A program made the translations under genes and the position numbers. The notes under the pieces were generated by a model, which saw only the letters and a list, made by a program, of their open reading frames with translations, searched no databases and had not been told where the DNA came from. From Rubrivivax sp. (GTDB lineage: Bacteria > Pseudomonadota > Gammaproteobacteria > Burkholderiales > Burkholderiaceae_C), in NCBI GenBank assembly GCA_016719535.1, contig JADJYX010000001.1:186001-250000 (forward strand): a stretch of 64,000 nucleotides of DNA, given 5' to 3'. Shown in pieces: positions 16,807 through 24,601 of this stretch (position 1 is the first letter of the stretch; each line of letters starts with the position of its first letter).

Positions 16807-17235
16807 ATGTCCACCATCCGCGAGATCCCGCCCTTCCACCTGGCCTTCCCGGTGCACGACCTCGGCGCCGCGCGCCGCTTCTACGGCCAGTGGCTGGGCT
16901 GCCCGGAAGGCCGGTCCAGCAGCGAGTGGATCGACTTCGACCTCTTCGGCCACCAGATCGTGGCCCACCTGGCGCCGGGCCAGGCCGCCGACCACCACAA
17001 CCCGGTCGACGGCCACGACGTGCCGGTGCCGCATTTTGGCGTCGTGCTCGACTGGGACGACTTCCATGCCCTGGCCGAGCGCGTGCGCGCCGCCGGCGTG
17101 ACCTTCGTGATCGAGCCCTACATCCGCTTCGCCGGCCAGGTGGGCGAGCAGGCGACGATGTTCTTCCGCGACCCCTCGGGCAACGCGCTCGAATTCAAGT
17201 CGTTCCGCGACCGCTCGCAGCTGTTTGCCAAGTGA
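16807..17235 (+). CDS. VOC family protein (glyoxalase/bleomycin-resistance fold)
   Basis: The 142-aa protein consists of two beta-alpha-beta-beta-beta modules: FHLAFPVHDLGAARRFYGQWLG at the start and FRDPSGNALEFKSF at the end. Likely metal ligands are His near residue 11, His in PHFGVVL and Glu in LEFK. Members include dioxygenases, isomerases and drug-binding proteins, and the function cannot be narrowed. Eleven bases separate its stop from the GTG start of the histidine phosphatase, so the two probably share a transcript. Confidence 0.86.
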   Translation: MSTIREIPPFHLAFPVHDLGAARRFYGQWLGCPEGRSSSEWIDFDLFGHQIVAHLAPGQAADHHNPVDGHDVPVPHFGVVLDWDDFHALAERVRAAGVTFVIEPYIRFAGQVGEQATMFFRDPSGNALEFKSFRDRSQLFAK

Positions 17236-17245
17236 CGTCCGCCCC

Positions 17246-17890
17246 GTGACGCGCTTTCTCTTCATCCGCCACGGCGAGACCGACTGGAACCGCCAGCAGC
17301 GCTTCCAGGGCCAGATCGACGTGCCGCTCAATGCCACCGGGCTGGCGCAGGCGGCGCGGCTGGGCGCGCGGCTGGCGGCCGAGCCGGTCGACCTGCTGGT
17401 GTGCAGCGACCTGCTGCGCACGCGGCAGACCGCCGCGCCGTTGGCCGCAGCCTGGGGCCTGGACCCGTTGCACGAGCCCGGCGTGCGCGAGCAGGCCTTT
17501 GGTGTGCTGGAAGGCCTGGACGTGCCCACCATCAAGGCCCGCCACCCCGATCTGTGGGCCGACTGGCTGGTGCACCGCGCCGACTATGCGCTGCCCGGCG
17601 GCGAGAGCATCCGCCAGTTCCACACGCGCGTGCTGCAGGCCGTGCAGGCACTGGCGCGCGCGCATGCCGACCACACGGTGGCCGTGGTCACCCACGGCGG
17701 CGTGCTCGACATGCTGTGGCGCAGCGCCAAGGCGCTGCCGCTGGACGGCCTGCGCGCCTGCGAGATTCCCAATACCGGCATCAACCGGCTGCGCTGGCAG
17801 GACGGCGCCCTCATCGTCGACCACTGGGCCGATGCCGCCCACCTCGTGGGCCTGGGCGAACAGCCGTCGACGGCCGCCGGCGAACGCTGA
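17246..17890 (+). CDS. Histidine phosphatase family protein (GpmB/CobC-like)
   Basis: The 214-aa protein has the catalytic FIRHGETDWN at residues 5-14, conserved Arg in CSDLLRTRQTA, acid Glu in EGLDVPT and a second His in VVTHGGVLDML. This makes a phosphohistidine-intermediate phosphatase of the phosphoglycerate mutase/alpha-ribazole phosphatase superfamily. The GTG at 17246 places the core RHG at the usual position; an upstream TTG at 17225 would overlap the VOC gene. A paralogue with the same layout lies at 50092-50745. Confidence 0.9.
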   Translation: MTRFLFIRHGETDWNRQQRFQGQIDVPLNATGLAQAARLGARLAAEPVDLLVCSDLLRTRQTAAPLAAAWGLDPLHEPGVREQAFGVLEGLDVPTIKARHPDLWADWLVHRADYALPGGESIRQFHTRVLQAVQALARAHADHTVAVVTHGGVLDMLWRSAKALPLDGLRACEIPNTGINRLRWQDGALIVDHWADAAHLVGLGEQPSTAAGER

Positions 17891-17912
17891 CCACATCGGC
17901 GTTTGCCGGCGG
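17874..17912. terminator. Bidirectional terminator hairpin between convergent genes
   Basis: A 14-base arm at 17874-17887 (CCGCCGGCGAACGC) pairs with 17899-17912 across an 11-base loop. All positions pair if one G-U is allowed. It spans the phosphatase stop and sits just before the end of the convergent epoxide-hydrolase-like gene. There is no T tract, so it may act as a transcript-stabilising or weak bidirectional terminator. Confidence 0.6.
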
Positions 17913-17915
17913 CGA

Positions 17916-19052
17916 TCAGGCTGCCGCTGCGCTGCGCACGAAGTCGAGCAGCAGACGGCTCACGGTGTCGGCCTGCTCCTGCTGCACCCAGTGCCCGGCA
18001 CCGTCGATCAGGTGGCTGCCGCGGCAATCGGCCAGGGCATGGCCTGCCATCGCCTCGAAGGCGCCGGGCACCTGGTGCACGCCCCAGTCCTGGCGGCCGG
18101 CGATGAAGCAGCCCGGCACCTCGATGCGCCGGCCGGCAAAGAGGCGCAGCTGCCCGCGGTGGCCGGGATCGAGTGCGCTGCGGTACCACTGCAGCCCGCC
18201 CTGCAGGCCGGTGCGCGTAAATTCGGACGCATAGACCGCCAGCTCGTCGTCGGGCAGCCAGCGGCAGGCCGCCACCTGCGCCGGCGTGGGCGCGTGCGGC
18301 GCCACCGTCTCGGCCATGCCGCGGCCGCGCGCCATCACGTAGTAGGGGGGCAGCGGCGCCAGGCCCTCGCCGGTCATCGCCGCCAGCGGGTGCGGGTCGT
18401 TGTGCGGCCAGTCGGCGCTCTTCATGTGGTAGTAGGCGCGCAGAAAGGCGTGCAGGCCCTGCGGCGCGCGCTCCATCTCGGCCGCCGCGCCGCGCGTGGC
18501 GTAGTGGTGCTGGTAGTGGCGGCGCGGGCGCGGCAGCGCCGCCAGTTCGGCGTCCAGCACCTCGGGGCCGAGGCTGTGGCCCTGCCACGACGGCGGCCCG
18601 GCAAAGGGGGCGCTCATCAGCACCACCGCGCGGAAGGCATCGGGCCGCACGAGCGCGCACCAGGCCGCCACCGGCGAGCCGAAATCGTGGCCGATCACGG
18701 CGTGCGCGTGCGGGCGGCCGAGCGCGTGCAGCAGCGCCAGCTGGTCGCGCACCAGGTTGAACAGGTGCACCGCGTCGAGGTCGGCCGCATCGTCGTAGTC
18801 GGCCGTCCAGCCGGTGGTGCGGCCGTAGCCGCGCTGGTCCGGCGCCGCCACGTGATAGCCGGCGGCGGCCAGTGCCGGCATCACGCGGCGCCAGCTGTAG
18901 GCCAGCTCGGGGAAGCCGTGCAGCAGCAGCAGCAGCGGCCGCGCCGGGGCGTCGAAGCCGGCCTCCAGCACGTGCATGGCCAGGCCATTGACGCCCGCCA
19001 GCTGCCGCGAGCGGATGCCCGCGGGCAGCGGCAGCGGCGGCAGCGCGCTCAA
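17916..19052 (-). CDS. Alpha/beta hydrolase, epoxide-hydrolase-like
   Basis: The 378-aa protein carries the epoxide hydrolase oxyanion motif LLHGFPELAYSWRRVMP, the nucleophile elbow VIGHDFGSPVA (Asp as nucleophile, as in epoxide hydrolases and haloalkane dehalogenases) and the catalytic His in IDGAGHWVQQEQ. A cap domain is inserted between residues about 160 and 290. The Asp nucleophile and HGFPE make soluble epoxide hydrolase the best match; the physiological substrate is unknown. It is convergent with the phosphatase and lies 13 bases downstream of the substrate-binding-protein gene on the same strand. Confidence 0.86.
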   Translation of the reverse strand: MSALPPLPLPAGIRSRQLAGVNGLAMHVLEAGFDAPARPLLLLLHGFPELAYSWRRVMPALAAAGYHVAAPDQRGYGRTTGWTADYDDAADLDAVHLFNLVRDQLALLHALGRPHAHAVIGHDFGSPVAAWCALVRPDAFRAVVLMSAPFAGPPSWQGHSLGPEVLDAELAALPRPRRHYQHHYATRGAAAEMERAPQGLHAFLRAYYHMKSADWPHNDPHPLAAMTGEGLAPLPPYYVMARGRGMAETVAPHAPTPAQVAACRWLPDDELAVYASEFTRTGLQGGLQWYRSALDPGHRGQLRLFAGRRIEVPGCFIAGRQDWGVHQVPGAFEAMAGHALADCRGSHLIDGAGHWVQQEQADTVSRLLLDFVRSAAAA

Positions 19053-19065
19053 GGCGGCGACCGCT

Positions 19066-20574
19066 TCACTGCCAGGACATCGCCGACAGGTCGTTGGCCG
19101 ACAGCGGCATGTCCTTCCACAGGCCCTTCACGCCGGCCTTGGCCACGGTGATCATCGTCGGCGTATAGAGGTAGGCCGATACCGCCTCTTCGGCCACCAG
19201 CTTCTGCGCCTCGGCCATCAGCCGGTTGCGGTCTTCCGGCTTGACGGTGGCGTTGATCTTCGCCCACAGCTCGTTGAAGGCCTTGGATTCGTAGCCCCAG
19301 TAGTAGTTGGGGCGCGCGAAGTTGCCGAAGTCCAGCGGCTCGACGTGGCTGACGATGGTCAGGTCGTAGGCCTTCTGGCCATAGACGCCCGACATCCACT
19401 GTGCCCACTCGACGTTCTCGATCTTGACGTTGATGCCCACCTTGGCCAGTTGCGACGCGATGACCTCGCCGCCCTGGCGCGCATAGCTCACCGGCGGCAG
19501 CTTCATCGTCAGCTCCAGCGGCGGTGTGATGCCGGCCTGGTGCAGCAGCGCCCGCGCCTTGGCCTGGTCGAAAGGGTTCACGCCGGTGAGGTCGACATAT
19601 CCCGGCGCGCCCGGCGCGTAGAAGCTGCCGATGGGCACACCGAACCCCTCGGCGGCACCTTCGATCACCGCCTTGCGGTCGATCGCGGCGTGAATGGCGC
19701 GCCGCACGCGAACGTCGTCGAGCGGCTTGCGCTTGTTGTTCATCACCAGGATGGTCTTGGCGCGGCTGGCGCCGGTGATGACCTGGAACTTGCTGTTGTT
19801 CTGGAACTGCGCCAGGCTGCGGCCGGCGGGCACGCGCGGGAAAGCGTCCACGTCGCCCGACAGCAGTGCCGCCGCCTGCGCCGCCACGTCGCTGATGAAG
19901 CGGATGGTGACGCGGCGCAGCTTCACGTCCTTGGCGTTGCGGTGGCCGTCCCAGCGCGTCAGCACCACGCTCGAACCCTTGTTCCAGGCCTCGAGCCGGT
20001 ACGGCCCGGTGCCCACCGGCTTGGTGCCGTTGGTGGCGGCGCTCCTGGGCTCGACGATGATGGCCGTGCCCTGGCCGAGCTGGAAGGGCAGGTCGACGCT
20101 GCCGTTCTTCAGCTTCAGCACCACGGTGTGGGCGTCGGGGGTTTCGATGCGCTCGATATTGGCGAAGACGGCCTTGTCCTTGTTGACGCTGTCCTTGGCC
20201 ACCGCGCGCTCGAAGCTGAATTTCACCGCGGCGCTGTCGAAGGGCTCGCCGTTGTGGAACTTGATGCCCTTGCGGAGCTTGAAGGTGTAGGTCTTGAGGT
20301 CGGGGCTGACCGTCCAGCCCTCGGCCAGCAGGCCGGTGATCCTGCTGTCGCTGTTGATCTTGGTGAGCGTCTCGAAGATGTTGTAGAGCGAGACCTCGGC
20401 GATCGCCGAGGCAGCGCCGGCCGTCGGGTCCAGGCCCGGCGTCGGTTCGAGCTGCATGGCCAGCACGAGCGTGTCCTTCTTCGTTTGTGCGAGCAAGGGG
20501 GCGGCGTGCAGTGCGAGCGCCGCCGCGACGGCGGCAAGCAGCGCGGGCAGGCGGCGGGTGAGACGGGTGGGCAT
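19066..20574 (-). CDS. ABC transporter substrate-binding protein, peptide/opine/nickel class
   Basis: The 502-aa protein has a signal peptide ending at LLAQ and the SBP_bac_5 (DppA/OppA) fold: LDPTAGAASAIAEVSLYNIFETLTK, LAEGWTVSPDLKTYTFKLRKG, KFHNGEPFDSAAVKFSFER and GTGPYRLEAWNKG. It should bind a peptide or similar ligand in the periplasm and deliver it to an ABC importer. No permease or ATPase gene is visible nearby, so it must use a transporter encoded elsewhere. The ATG at 20574 is preferred because it starts the signal peptide. The 292 bases to the divergent CDGSH gene contain no gene that I can support. Confidence 0.9.
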   Translation of the reverse strand: MPTRLTRRLPALLAAVAAALALHAAPLLAQTKKDTLVLAMQLEPTPGLDPTAGAASAIAEVSLYNIFETLTKINSDSRITGLLAEGWTVSPDLKTYTFKLRKGIKFHNGEPFDSAAVKFSFERAVAKDSVNKDKAVFANIERIETPDAHTVVLKLKNGSVDLPFQLGQGTAIIVEPRSAATNGTKPVGTGPYRLEAWNKGSSVVLTRWDGHRNAKDVKLRRVTIRFISDVAAQAAALLSGDVDAFPRVPAGRSLAQFQNNSKFQVITGASRAKTILVMNNKRKPLDDVRVRRAIHAAIDRKAVIEGAAEGFGVPIGSFYAPGAPGYVDLTGVNPFDQAKARALLHQAGITPPLELTMKLPPVSYARQGGEVIASQLAKVGINVKIENVEWAQWMSGVYGQKAYDLTIVSHVEPLDFGNFARPNYYWGYESKAFNELWAKINATVKPEDRNRLMAEAQKLVAEEAVSAYLYTPTMITVAKAGVKGLWKDMPLSANDLSAMSWQ

Positions 20575-20866
20575 CGGCAAGGCCTCGGCTGAAGATGGCG
20601 ATGCCGCGATGCTACGGCCAGTCGCCGGGCTGCTGCCGGTTCCAGCGCAACGGCAGCGCCCACGGCCCACGCAAGGCCCAGCCGCCCAGGCGCACCGTGG
20701 CCCTCGGCGGCAGCGCCGCAGCCTGTGGCCGGCCCTGGTCGTGCCAGGGGCCGGGACGACGCTGGATACACTGGCCATGCCGCAGCTGCCGGCGGCGGGC
20801 CCCCTGCTTCGGAGCCTGCCGGTCGGCTTCTCGCGGCGCCGATCCCAGCCCCTGAGGAGACCTTCG

Positions 20867-21112
20867 ATGACCACTCCCGTTCGCGCCAGCGACACCCCCT
20901 TCGCCGTCGCCGTCGAGCAGGGCAAGGACTACTGGTGGTGCTCGTGCGGCAAGAGCCGCAACCAGCCCTTCTGCGACGGCTCGCACAAGGCCGACGGCGT
21001 CTTCACGCCGGTCAAGTACACCGCCGGCGAGAGCAGGACCGTCCATTTCTGCGGCTGCAAGGCCAGCGGCAAGCAGCCGTTGTGCGACGGCTCGCACAAG
21101 CAGACGCCGTGA
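20867..21112 (+). CDS. CDGSH iron-sulfur domain protein with two motifs
   Basis: This 81-aa protein contains two consecutive CDGSH-type cluster motifs, CSCGKSRNQPFCDGSH and FCGCKASGKQPLCDGSH. Each supplies three Cys and one His to a 2Fe-2S cluster (MitoNEET-like, type 2). It is a small electron-transfer or cluster-transfer protein. GAGGAGA lies six bases before the ATG. The stop overlaps the GTG start of the Old Yellow Enzyme (GTGA), which suggests that the two proteins are made together and that the CDGSH protein could pass electrons to or from the flavoprotein (inference). Confidence 0.92.
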   Translation: MTTPVRASDTPFAVAVEQGKDYWWCSCGKSRNQPFCDGSHKADGVFTPVKYTAGESRTVHFCGCKASGKQPLCDGSHKQTP

Positions 21113-22434
21113 GCGACGGCGCGGCCGCTGCGGGCGGCGACCCGCTCGCCGCCCCGCTGCGCCTGCCCTGCGGCGCCACGCTGCCCAACCGCCTGTGCAA
21201 GGCGGCGATGACCGAGGGCCTGGCCGACCCGCAGCAGCGCGCCACCGGGCGCCACGTGCGGCTGTACCGCGCCTGGAGCGAGGGCGGCGTGGGGCTGTCG
21301 ATCACCGGCAACGTGATGGTCGACCGCCATGTCATCGAGCGCCCGGGCAACGTGGCGATCGACGTCACGCACCCACCGAGCGTCGACGCCCAGGCCCGCC
21401 AGCGCCTGCGCGACTGGGCGCGCGCCGGCACCGCGGCGGGCAACCACCTGTGGATGCAGATCTCGCACGCCGGCCGGCAATCGGCGCGCTACGCCACGCG
21501 CCAGCCGCTCGGCCCGTCTGCGGTGCAGCTCGACCTGCTGGGCACCTATGCGCGGCCGCGCGCCTTGCGCGAGGACGAGATCCTGGATTTCGTCGCGCGC
21601 TTTGCCCGGGTGGCGGCGATCGCGCGCGAGAGCGGCTTCACCGGCGTGCAGGTGCACGGCGCGCACGGCTACCTGATCAGCAGCTTCCTGTCGCCGGTGA
21701 CGAACCGGCGCACCGATGCCTGGGGCGGCCCGCTGGCGCACCGCGCGCGGCTGCTGCTGGAGACGGTGCGCGCCGTGCGGCGTGCGGTCGGCGACGATTT
21801 CCCGCTATCCGTGAAGCTCAATTCCGACGACTTCCGCCAGGGCGGCTTCTCGCACGAGGACTGCCTGGCGGTGGTGGCACTGCTCGATGCCGAGGGCATC
21901 GACCTGCTGGAGATTTCCGGCGGCAATTACGAACAACCCCGGCTGCTCGGCGTCGAGGGCCGGCGCGGTGATGCCGTCGCGGTGCGTCCGAGCACCGTCG
22001 TGCGCGAGGCGTATTTCATGGCCTATGCGGCCGCGATCCGACGCGTCGCGACGATGCCCTTGATGGTCACCGGCGGCTTTCGCAGCCGCACCGGCATGGA
22101 GGCGGCACTGGCCAGCGGCGATACCGACGTCATCGGCATCGCGCGGCCCTTCTGCACCGAACCCGACGCGGCGCGCCGGCTGCTGACGCGCGCCATCGAC
22201 CGGCTGCCCGAGCACGAGCAGCGGCTGCGGCTGGCCGCCAGCGGCTGGCGGTCGCCGGCGAGCCCGCTGCTGCTGCTCAAGGTCGTCAACGTGCTCGGCG
22301 CGCAGAGCTGGTACTACCAGCAGATGGAGCGCCTGGCCGATGGCCGTGTGCCCGACCTCGAACGCGGCGTGCTGCGCAGCTTTCTGCGCCACCAATGGGA
22401 CGAAAGGACCCGCGCGGCGCGCCTGCAGCGTTGA
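21109..22434 (+). CDS. NADH:flavin oxidoreductase, Old Yellow Enzyme family
   Basis: The 441-aa TIM-barrel FMN enzyme shows LPNRLCKAAMTEGLAD at the start, QISHAGRQS in the barrel, the substrate-binding pair in VQVHGAHGYLISSFLSP (H-x-x-H), NRRTDAWGG and a phosphate-binding end MVTGGFRSR..ALASGDTDVIGIARPF. It lacks the C-terminal FAD/4Fe-4S extension of 2,4-dienoyl-CoA reductase. It would reduce activated C=C bonds with NAD(P)H. The GTG start is coupled to the CDGSH gene by overlap. Confidence 0.9.
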   Translation: MSDGAAAAGGDPLAAPLRLPCGATLPNRLCKAAMTEGLADPQQRATGRHVRLYRAWSEGGVGLSITGNVMVDRHVIERPGNVAIDVTHPPSVDAQARQRLRDWARAGTAAGNHLWMQISHAGRQSARYATRQPLGPSAVQLDLLGTYARPRALREDEILDFVARFARVAAIARESGFTGVQVHGAHGYLISSFLSPVTNRRTDAWGGPLAHRARLLLETVRAVRRAVGDDFPLSVKLNSDDFRQGGFSHEDCLAVVALLDAEGIDLLEISGGNYEQPRLLGVEGRRGDAVAVRPSTVVREAYFMAYAAAIRRVATMPLMVTGGFRSRTGMEAALASGDTDVIGIARPFCTEPDAARRLLTRAIDRLPEHEQRLRLAASGWRSPASPLLLLKVVNVLGAQSWYYQQMERLADGRVPDLERGVLRSFLRHQWDERTRAARLQR

Positions 22435-22469
22435 AGGCAGCGCCTGCCCCGTCGTGGAGCCGCGCAGCC

Positions 22470-23477
22470 TCAGTTCGGCGCCGCGGCCACCGGCTGGATT
22501 GCCGCCACCGGCTCGGGCGCCAGCAGCGTGCCGTCGCGCAGGCCGCGCACCGTGCCCAGCACCAGCGCCACGATCACCAGCGAGGCCAGCGCCAGCAGCA
22601 GCACGCCCAGGTTGGCCATCAATCCCGTGGGCCCGGCCAGCCGCAGCGTCAGCGCCGCCAGCGCCGCCAGCGGGAACGACAGCCCCCAATGCGCCAGCCC
22701 GAAGGGCAGCGCCGCGATCGCCTTCGCCTGCAGCGCCACCCAGGCGGCCGTGAAGATCGCCATGCCCCACAGCGTCCAGGCCACCAGCGGCGGCGCGCCG
22801 AACTGCAGCGCCGACAGGCCCACCAGCGCCGGCGGCGCGATGAAGATGAAGCTGGCCGGCCGCAGCCGGTCGGGCCACAGGCCCTGGGTGAGGATGCGCA
22901 CGCCGATGAGGATGGTCACCACCGGCCAGAACAGCAGCCCGACGCCGAACTGCGCTGCCGACCATTCGGCCTGGCCCAGCGGCACGCCGGCCAGCGGCAC
23001 CAGCACATTGCCGACGATGGGGATGAAGAGCGCCGGCGTCACGCTGGCCCATACCAGCCCGCCGGCGCCGTTGCCCTTCCACCAGCGGCCCAGCACCCAC
23101 AGGGTGACCACCAGCTGCGCCAGCGCGCCCACGGCCCATAACGCCGCGACCAGCGGGCCTGTCAGCTCCAGGGCCACGGCCACCGTGGCCAGCAGCAGGA
23201 TGCCGATCGGCAGCGTGGCGATGAAGGTATGGCGCACGGGGTGGCGGCGGTCTTCGGCCCAGGCCTCGGGGTAGCGCCGGCCACGGATCACGGTGGCCAC
23301 CGCCAGCACCACGAAGACCGCCGCCGCCAGCACGCCGATGGCCAGTGCGGCGGCGGTGGCCGCCTCTCCCATCAGCGGCGTGGCGCGGTGCCAGGCCAGC
23401 GCCAGGCCGCACAGGCCCATGACGATGGCATACCAGCCGGGGAAGAGGAATTTCAGCGGGGTCGGGCTCGGGGACAT
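22470..23477 (-). CDS. SLAC1/TDT family anion channel or exporter
   Basis: The 335-aa membrane protein has about ten hydrophobic helices and begins with FLFPGWYAIVMGLCGLALAW, matching the tellurite-resistance/dicarboxylate transporter (TDT, TehA/SLAC1) family. Conserved features include WASVTPALFIPIVGNVLVP and FGVGLLFWPVVTILIGVRI. TDT proteins move anions; the family includes yeast sulfite exporter Ssu1. Thirteen bases separate it from the OsmC gene, and it ends the leftward run that starts at 29025. A role in sulfite or other sulfur-anion export would suit the neighbouring thiol-sensor gene, but this is inference. Confidence 0.85.
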   Translation of the reverse strand: MSPSPTPLKFLFPGWYAIVMGLCGLALAWHRATPLMGEAATAAALAIGVLAAAVFVVLAVATVIRGRRYPEAWAEDRRHPVRHTFIATLPIGILLLATVAVALELTGPLVAALWAVGALAQLVVTLWVLGRWWKGNGAGGLVWASVTPALFIPIVGNVLVPLAGVPLGQAEWSAAQFGVGLLFWPVVTILIGVRILTQGLWPDRLRPASFIFIAPPALVGLSALQFGAPPLVAWTLWGMAIFTAAWVALQAKAIAALPFGLAHWGLSFPLAALAALTLRLAGPTGLMANLGVLLLALASLVIVALVLGTVRGLRDGTLLAPEPVAAIQPVAAAPN

Positions 23478-23490
23478 GGGGCGCGGGGGC

Positions 23491-23937
23491 TCACTTCAGC
23501 TGTGCGCCATGGGCGTCGAAGACGCTCACGCTGACCGGGATGCCGGCCTTCACGCTCTGCGTCACCGTACAGAAGTCCTCGAAGCTGGCGAGCACGCGTT
23601 CCAGGTGCTCGAGCGTATCGCCGGGCACGCCCATCGTCAGCGTGGCCTGCAGGCCCAGCACGCGCAGCCGGCCTTCGGCATTGCGGCCGACTTCGGCCGT
23701 CACGTCGCAGGCGATCGATCCCGGGTCCTGCCTGTATTTGCGCCAGGCAAAGAGCAGCGACGCACTCAGGCAGTTGCCCACCGCCGAGGCCAGCAGCTGC
23801 ACCGGCGAGGGCCCCTGGCCCTGGCCCAGCGGCGGCGGCTCGTCGGCCTGCAGCACGGGAATGCCGTCGCTGAAGTGCACGTCGAAGCGGTAGTCCTGCA
23901 CCTGGGTCAGGCGCACGGTCTCGCGGGGGTTGCTCAT
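23491..23937 (-). CDS. OsmC family protein
   Basis: The 148-aa OsmC/Ohr-fold protein has both expected redox cysteines: one in AVGNCLSASLLFAWR and one in FEDFCTVTQSV. Such proteins reduce organic hydroperoxides, and some members handle persulfides. GAGGAG lies six bases before the ATG. It lies between the CsoR-family regulator (70 bases upstream) and the TDT gene (13 bases downstream), so it is probably part of the same transcript. Confidence 0.9.
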   Translation of the reverse strand: MSNPRETVRLTQVQDYRFDVHFSDGIPVLQADEPPPLGQGQGPSPVQLLASAVGNCLSASLLFAWRKYRQDPGSIACDVTAEVGRNAEGRLRVLGLQATLTMGVPGDTLEHLERVLASFEDFCTVTQSVKAGIPVSVSVFDAHGAQLK

Positions 23938-24007
23938 CAGGGGCTCCTCGGGGTGATGGGCGCGCAGCCGCTGGCGGGGTGGCCGCCGGCGGCTGCGGCA
24001 CGGCGGT

Positions 24008-24298
24008 CTAGCGCACCTTGCCCAGCAGCGTCTGCACGTCGTCCAGCAGGTGGCCGAGCTCGCCTTCCTTCTGCTCGTCGAGCTGCAGCCGCTGCTGCAG
24101 CTCCTGCTGCATGAAGCACACCGTCATGCGCACGTAGGTGCTGTCCAGCGCCTTGCGCACGGCAGCCATCTGCGAGGCGATGTCCAGGCAGGGCTGGCCC
24201 TCCTCGATCATGCGCTGGATGCCGCGCAACTGCCCTTCGGCCCGCTTCAGGCGGTTGAGCAGGTCGGTGCGGGTGGCGGTGTCGGCAAGCATGGACAT
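24008..24298 (-). CDS. CsoR/FrmR/RcnR-family metal- or thiol-sensing repressor
   Basis: The 96-aa all-helical repressor starts TDLLNRLKRAEGQLRGIQRMIEEGQPCLDI, the family hallmark. Cys37 matches the conserved first ligand/sensor Cys. The usual His of helix two in copper, nickel or formaldehyde sensors is not where expected; the run TYVRMTVCFMQQEL puts Cys61 there instead. A two-cysteine, no-histidine pattern resembles persulfide sensors (CstR-like) more than copper sensors, though spacing differs. The ATG at 24298 is preferred. Neighbours (RND efflux, DUF2892, OsmC, TDT) and a palindrome at the block's promoter suggest that it represses this block. Confidence 0.85.
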   Translation of the reverse strand: MSMLADTATRTDLLNRLKRAEGQLRGIQRMIEEGQPCLDIASQMAAVRKALDSTYVRMTVCFMQQELQQRLQLDEQKEGELGHLLDDVQTLLGKVR

Positions 24299-24352
24299 GG
24301 TGCAACTTTCGGCGGCGGATGCGACGGAAGCGGCCATTGTGTCTAACTTGCG

Positions 24353-24362
24353 CCGGTAGGGT
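24353..24362. promoter_or_regulatory. Half-operator-like site upstream of the CsoR-family gene
   Basis: CCGGTAGGGT at 24353-24362 is identical to ten consecutive bases of the full palindrome at 29041-29058. It overlaps the DUF2892 stop, 55 bases before the repressor start. The other half is not conserved here. It may be a weak autoregulatory operator; chance cannot be excluded for ten bases. Confidence 0.3.
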
Positions 24363-24589
24363 CAGCGCAGGCCGCAGCTGGCGCCGTTGTCGGGCACGCC
24401 CAGCTTCTTCAGCAGCCAGCCCGGCGGGCAGAAGTTGGTGATGCCCGACTGGAAGAGGTTCAGGCCGACGAAGGCGGTGAAGGCCAGGAACCAGGGGCTG
24501 ACGAAGATGGGGCTGGCCTCGACGCCGAGTGCCAGCGAGAGCAGCACAAAGAAGCCGGCCATCAGGCGGATGTAGCGTTCGACGGTCAT
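24362..24589 (-). CDS. DUF2892 (YgaP-type transmembrane) protein
   Basis: The 75-aa membrane protein has two hydrophobic helices and the DUF2892 pattern: ERYIRLMAGFFVLLSLALG, then the FVGLNLFQSGITNFCPPGWLLKKLG end. In E. coli YgaP the same domain anchors a rhodanese sulfurtransferase. Here it stands alone, without the rhodanese. A Cys sits in the conserved NFCPP motif. AAGGAG lies eight bases upstream, at the end of the RND pump gene, indicating co-transcription. It often occurs with CsoR-family thiol sensors. Confidence 0.88.
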   Translation of the reverse strand: MTVERYIRLMAGFFVLLSLALGVEASPIFVSPWFLAFTAFVGLNLFQSGITNFCPPGWLLKKLGVPDNGASCGLR

Positions 24590-24601
24590 GGTGGAACTCC
24601 T

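Noticed and set aside
22436..22448. Small hairpin GGCAG-CGC-CTGCC between the convergent OYE and TDT genes
   Set aside because: Only five base pairs and no T run; too weak to call a terminator.
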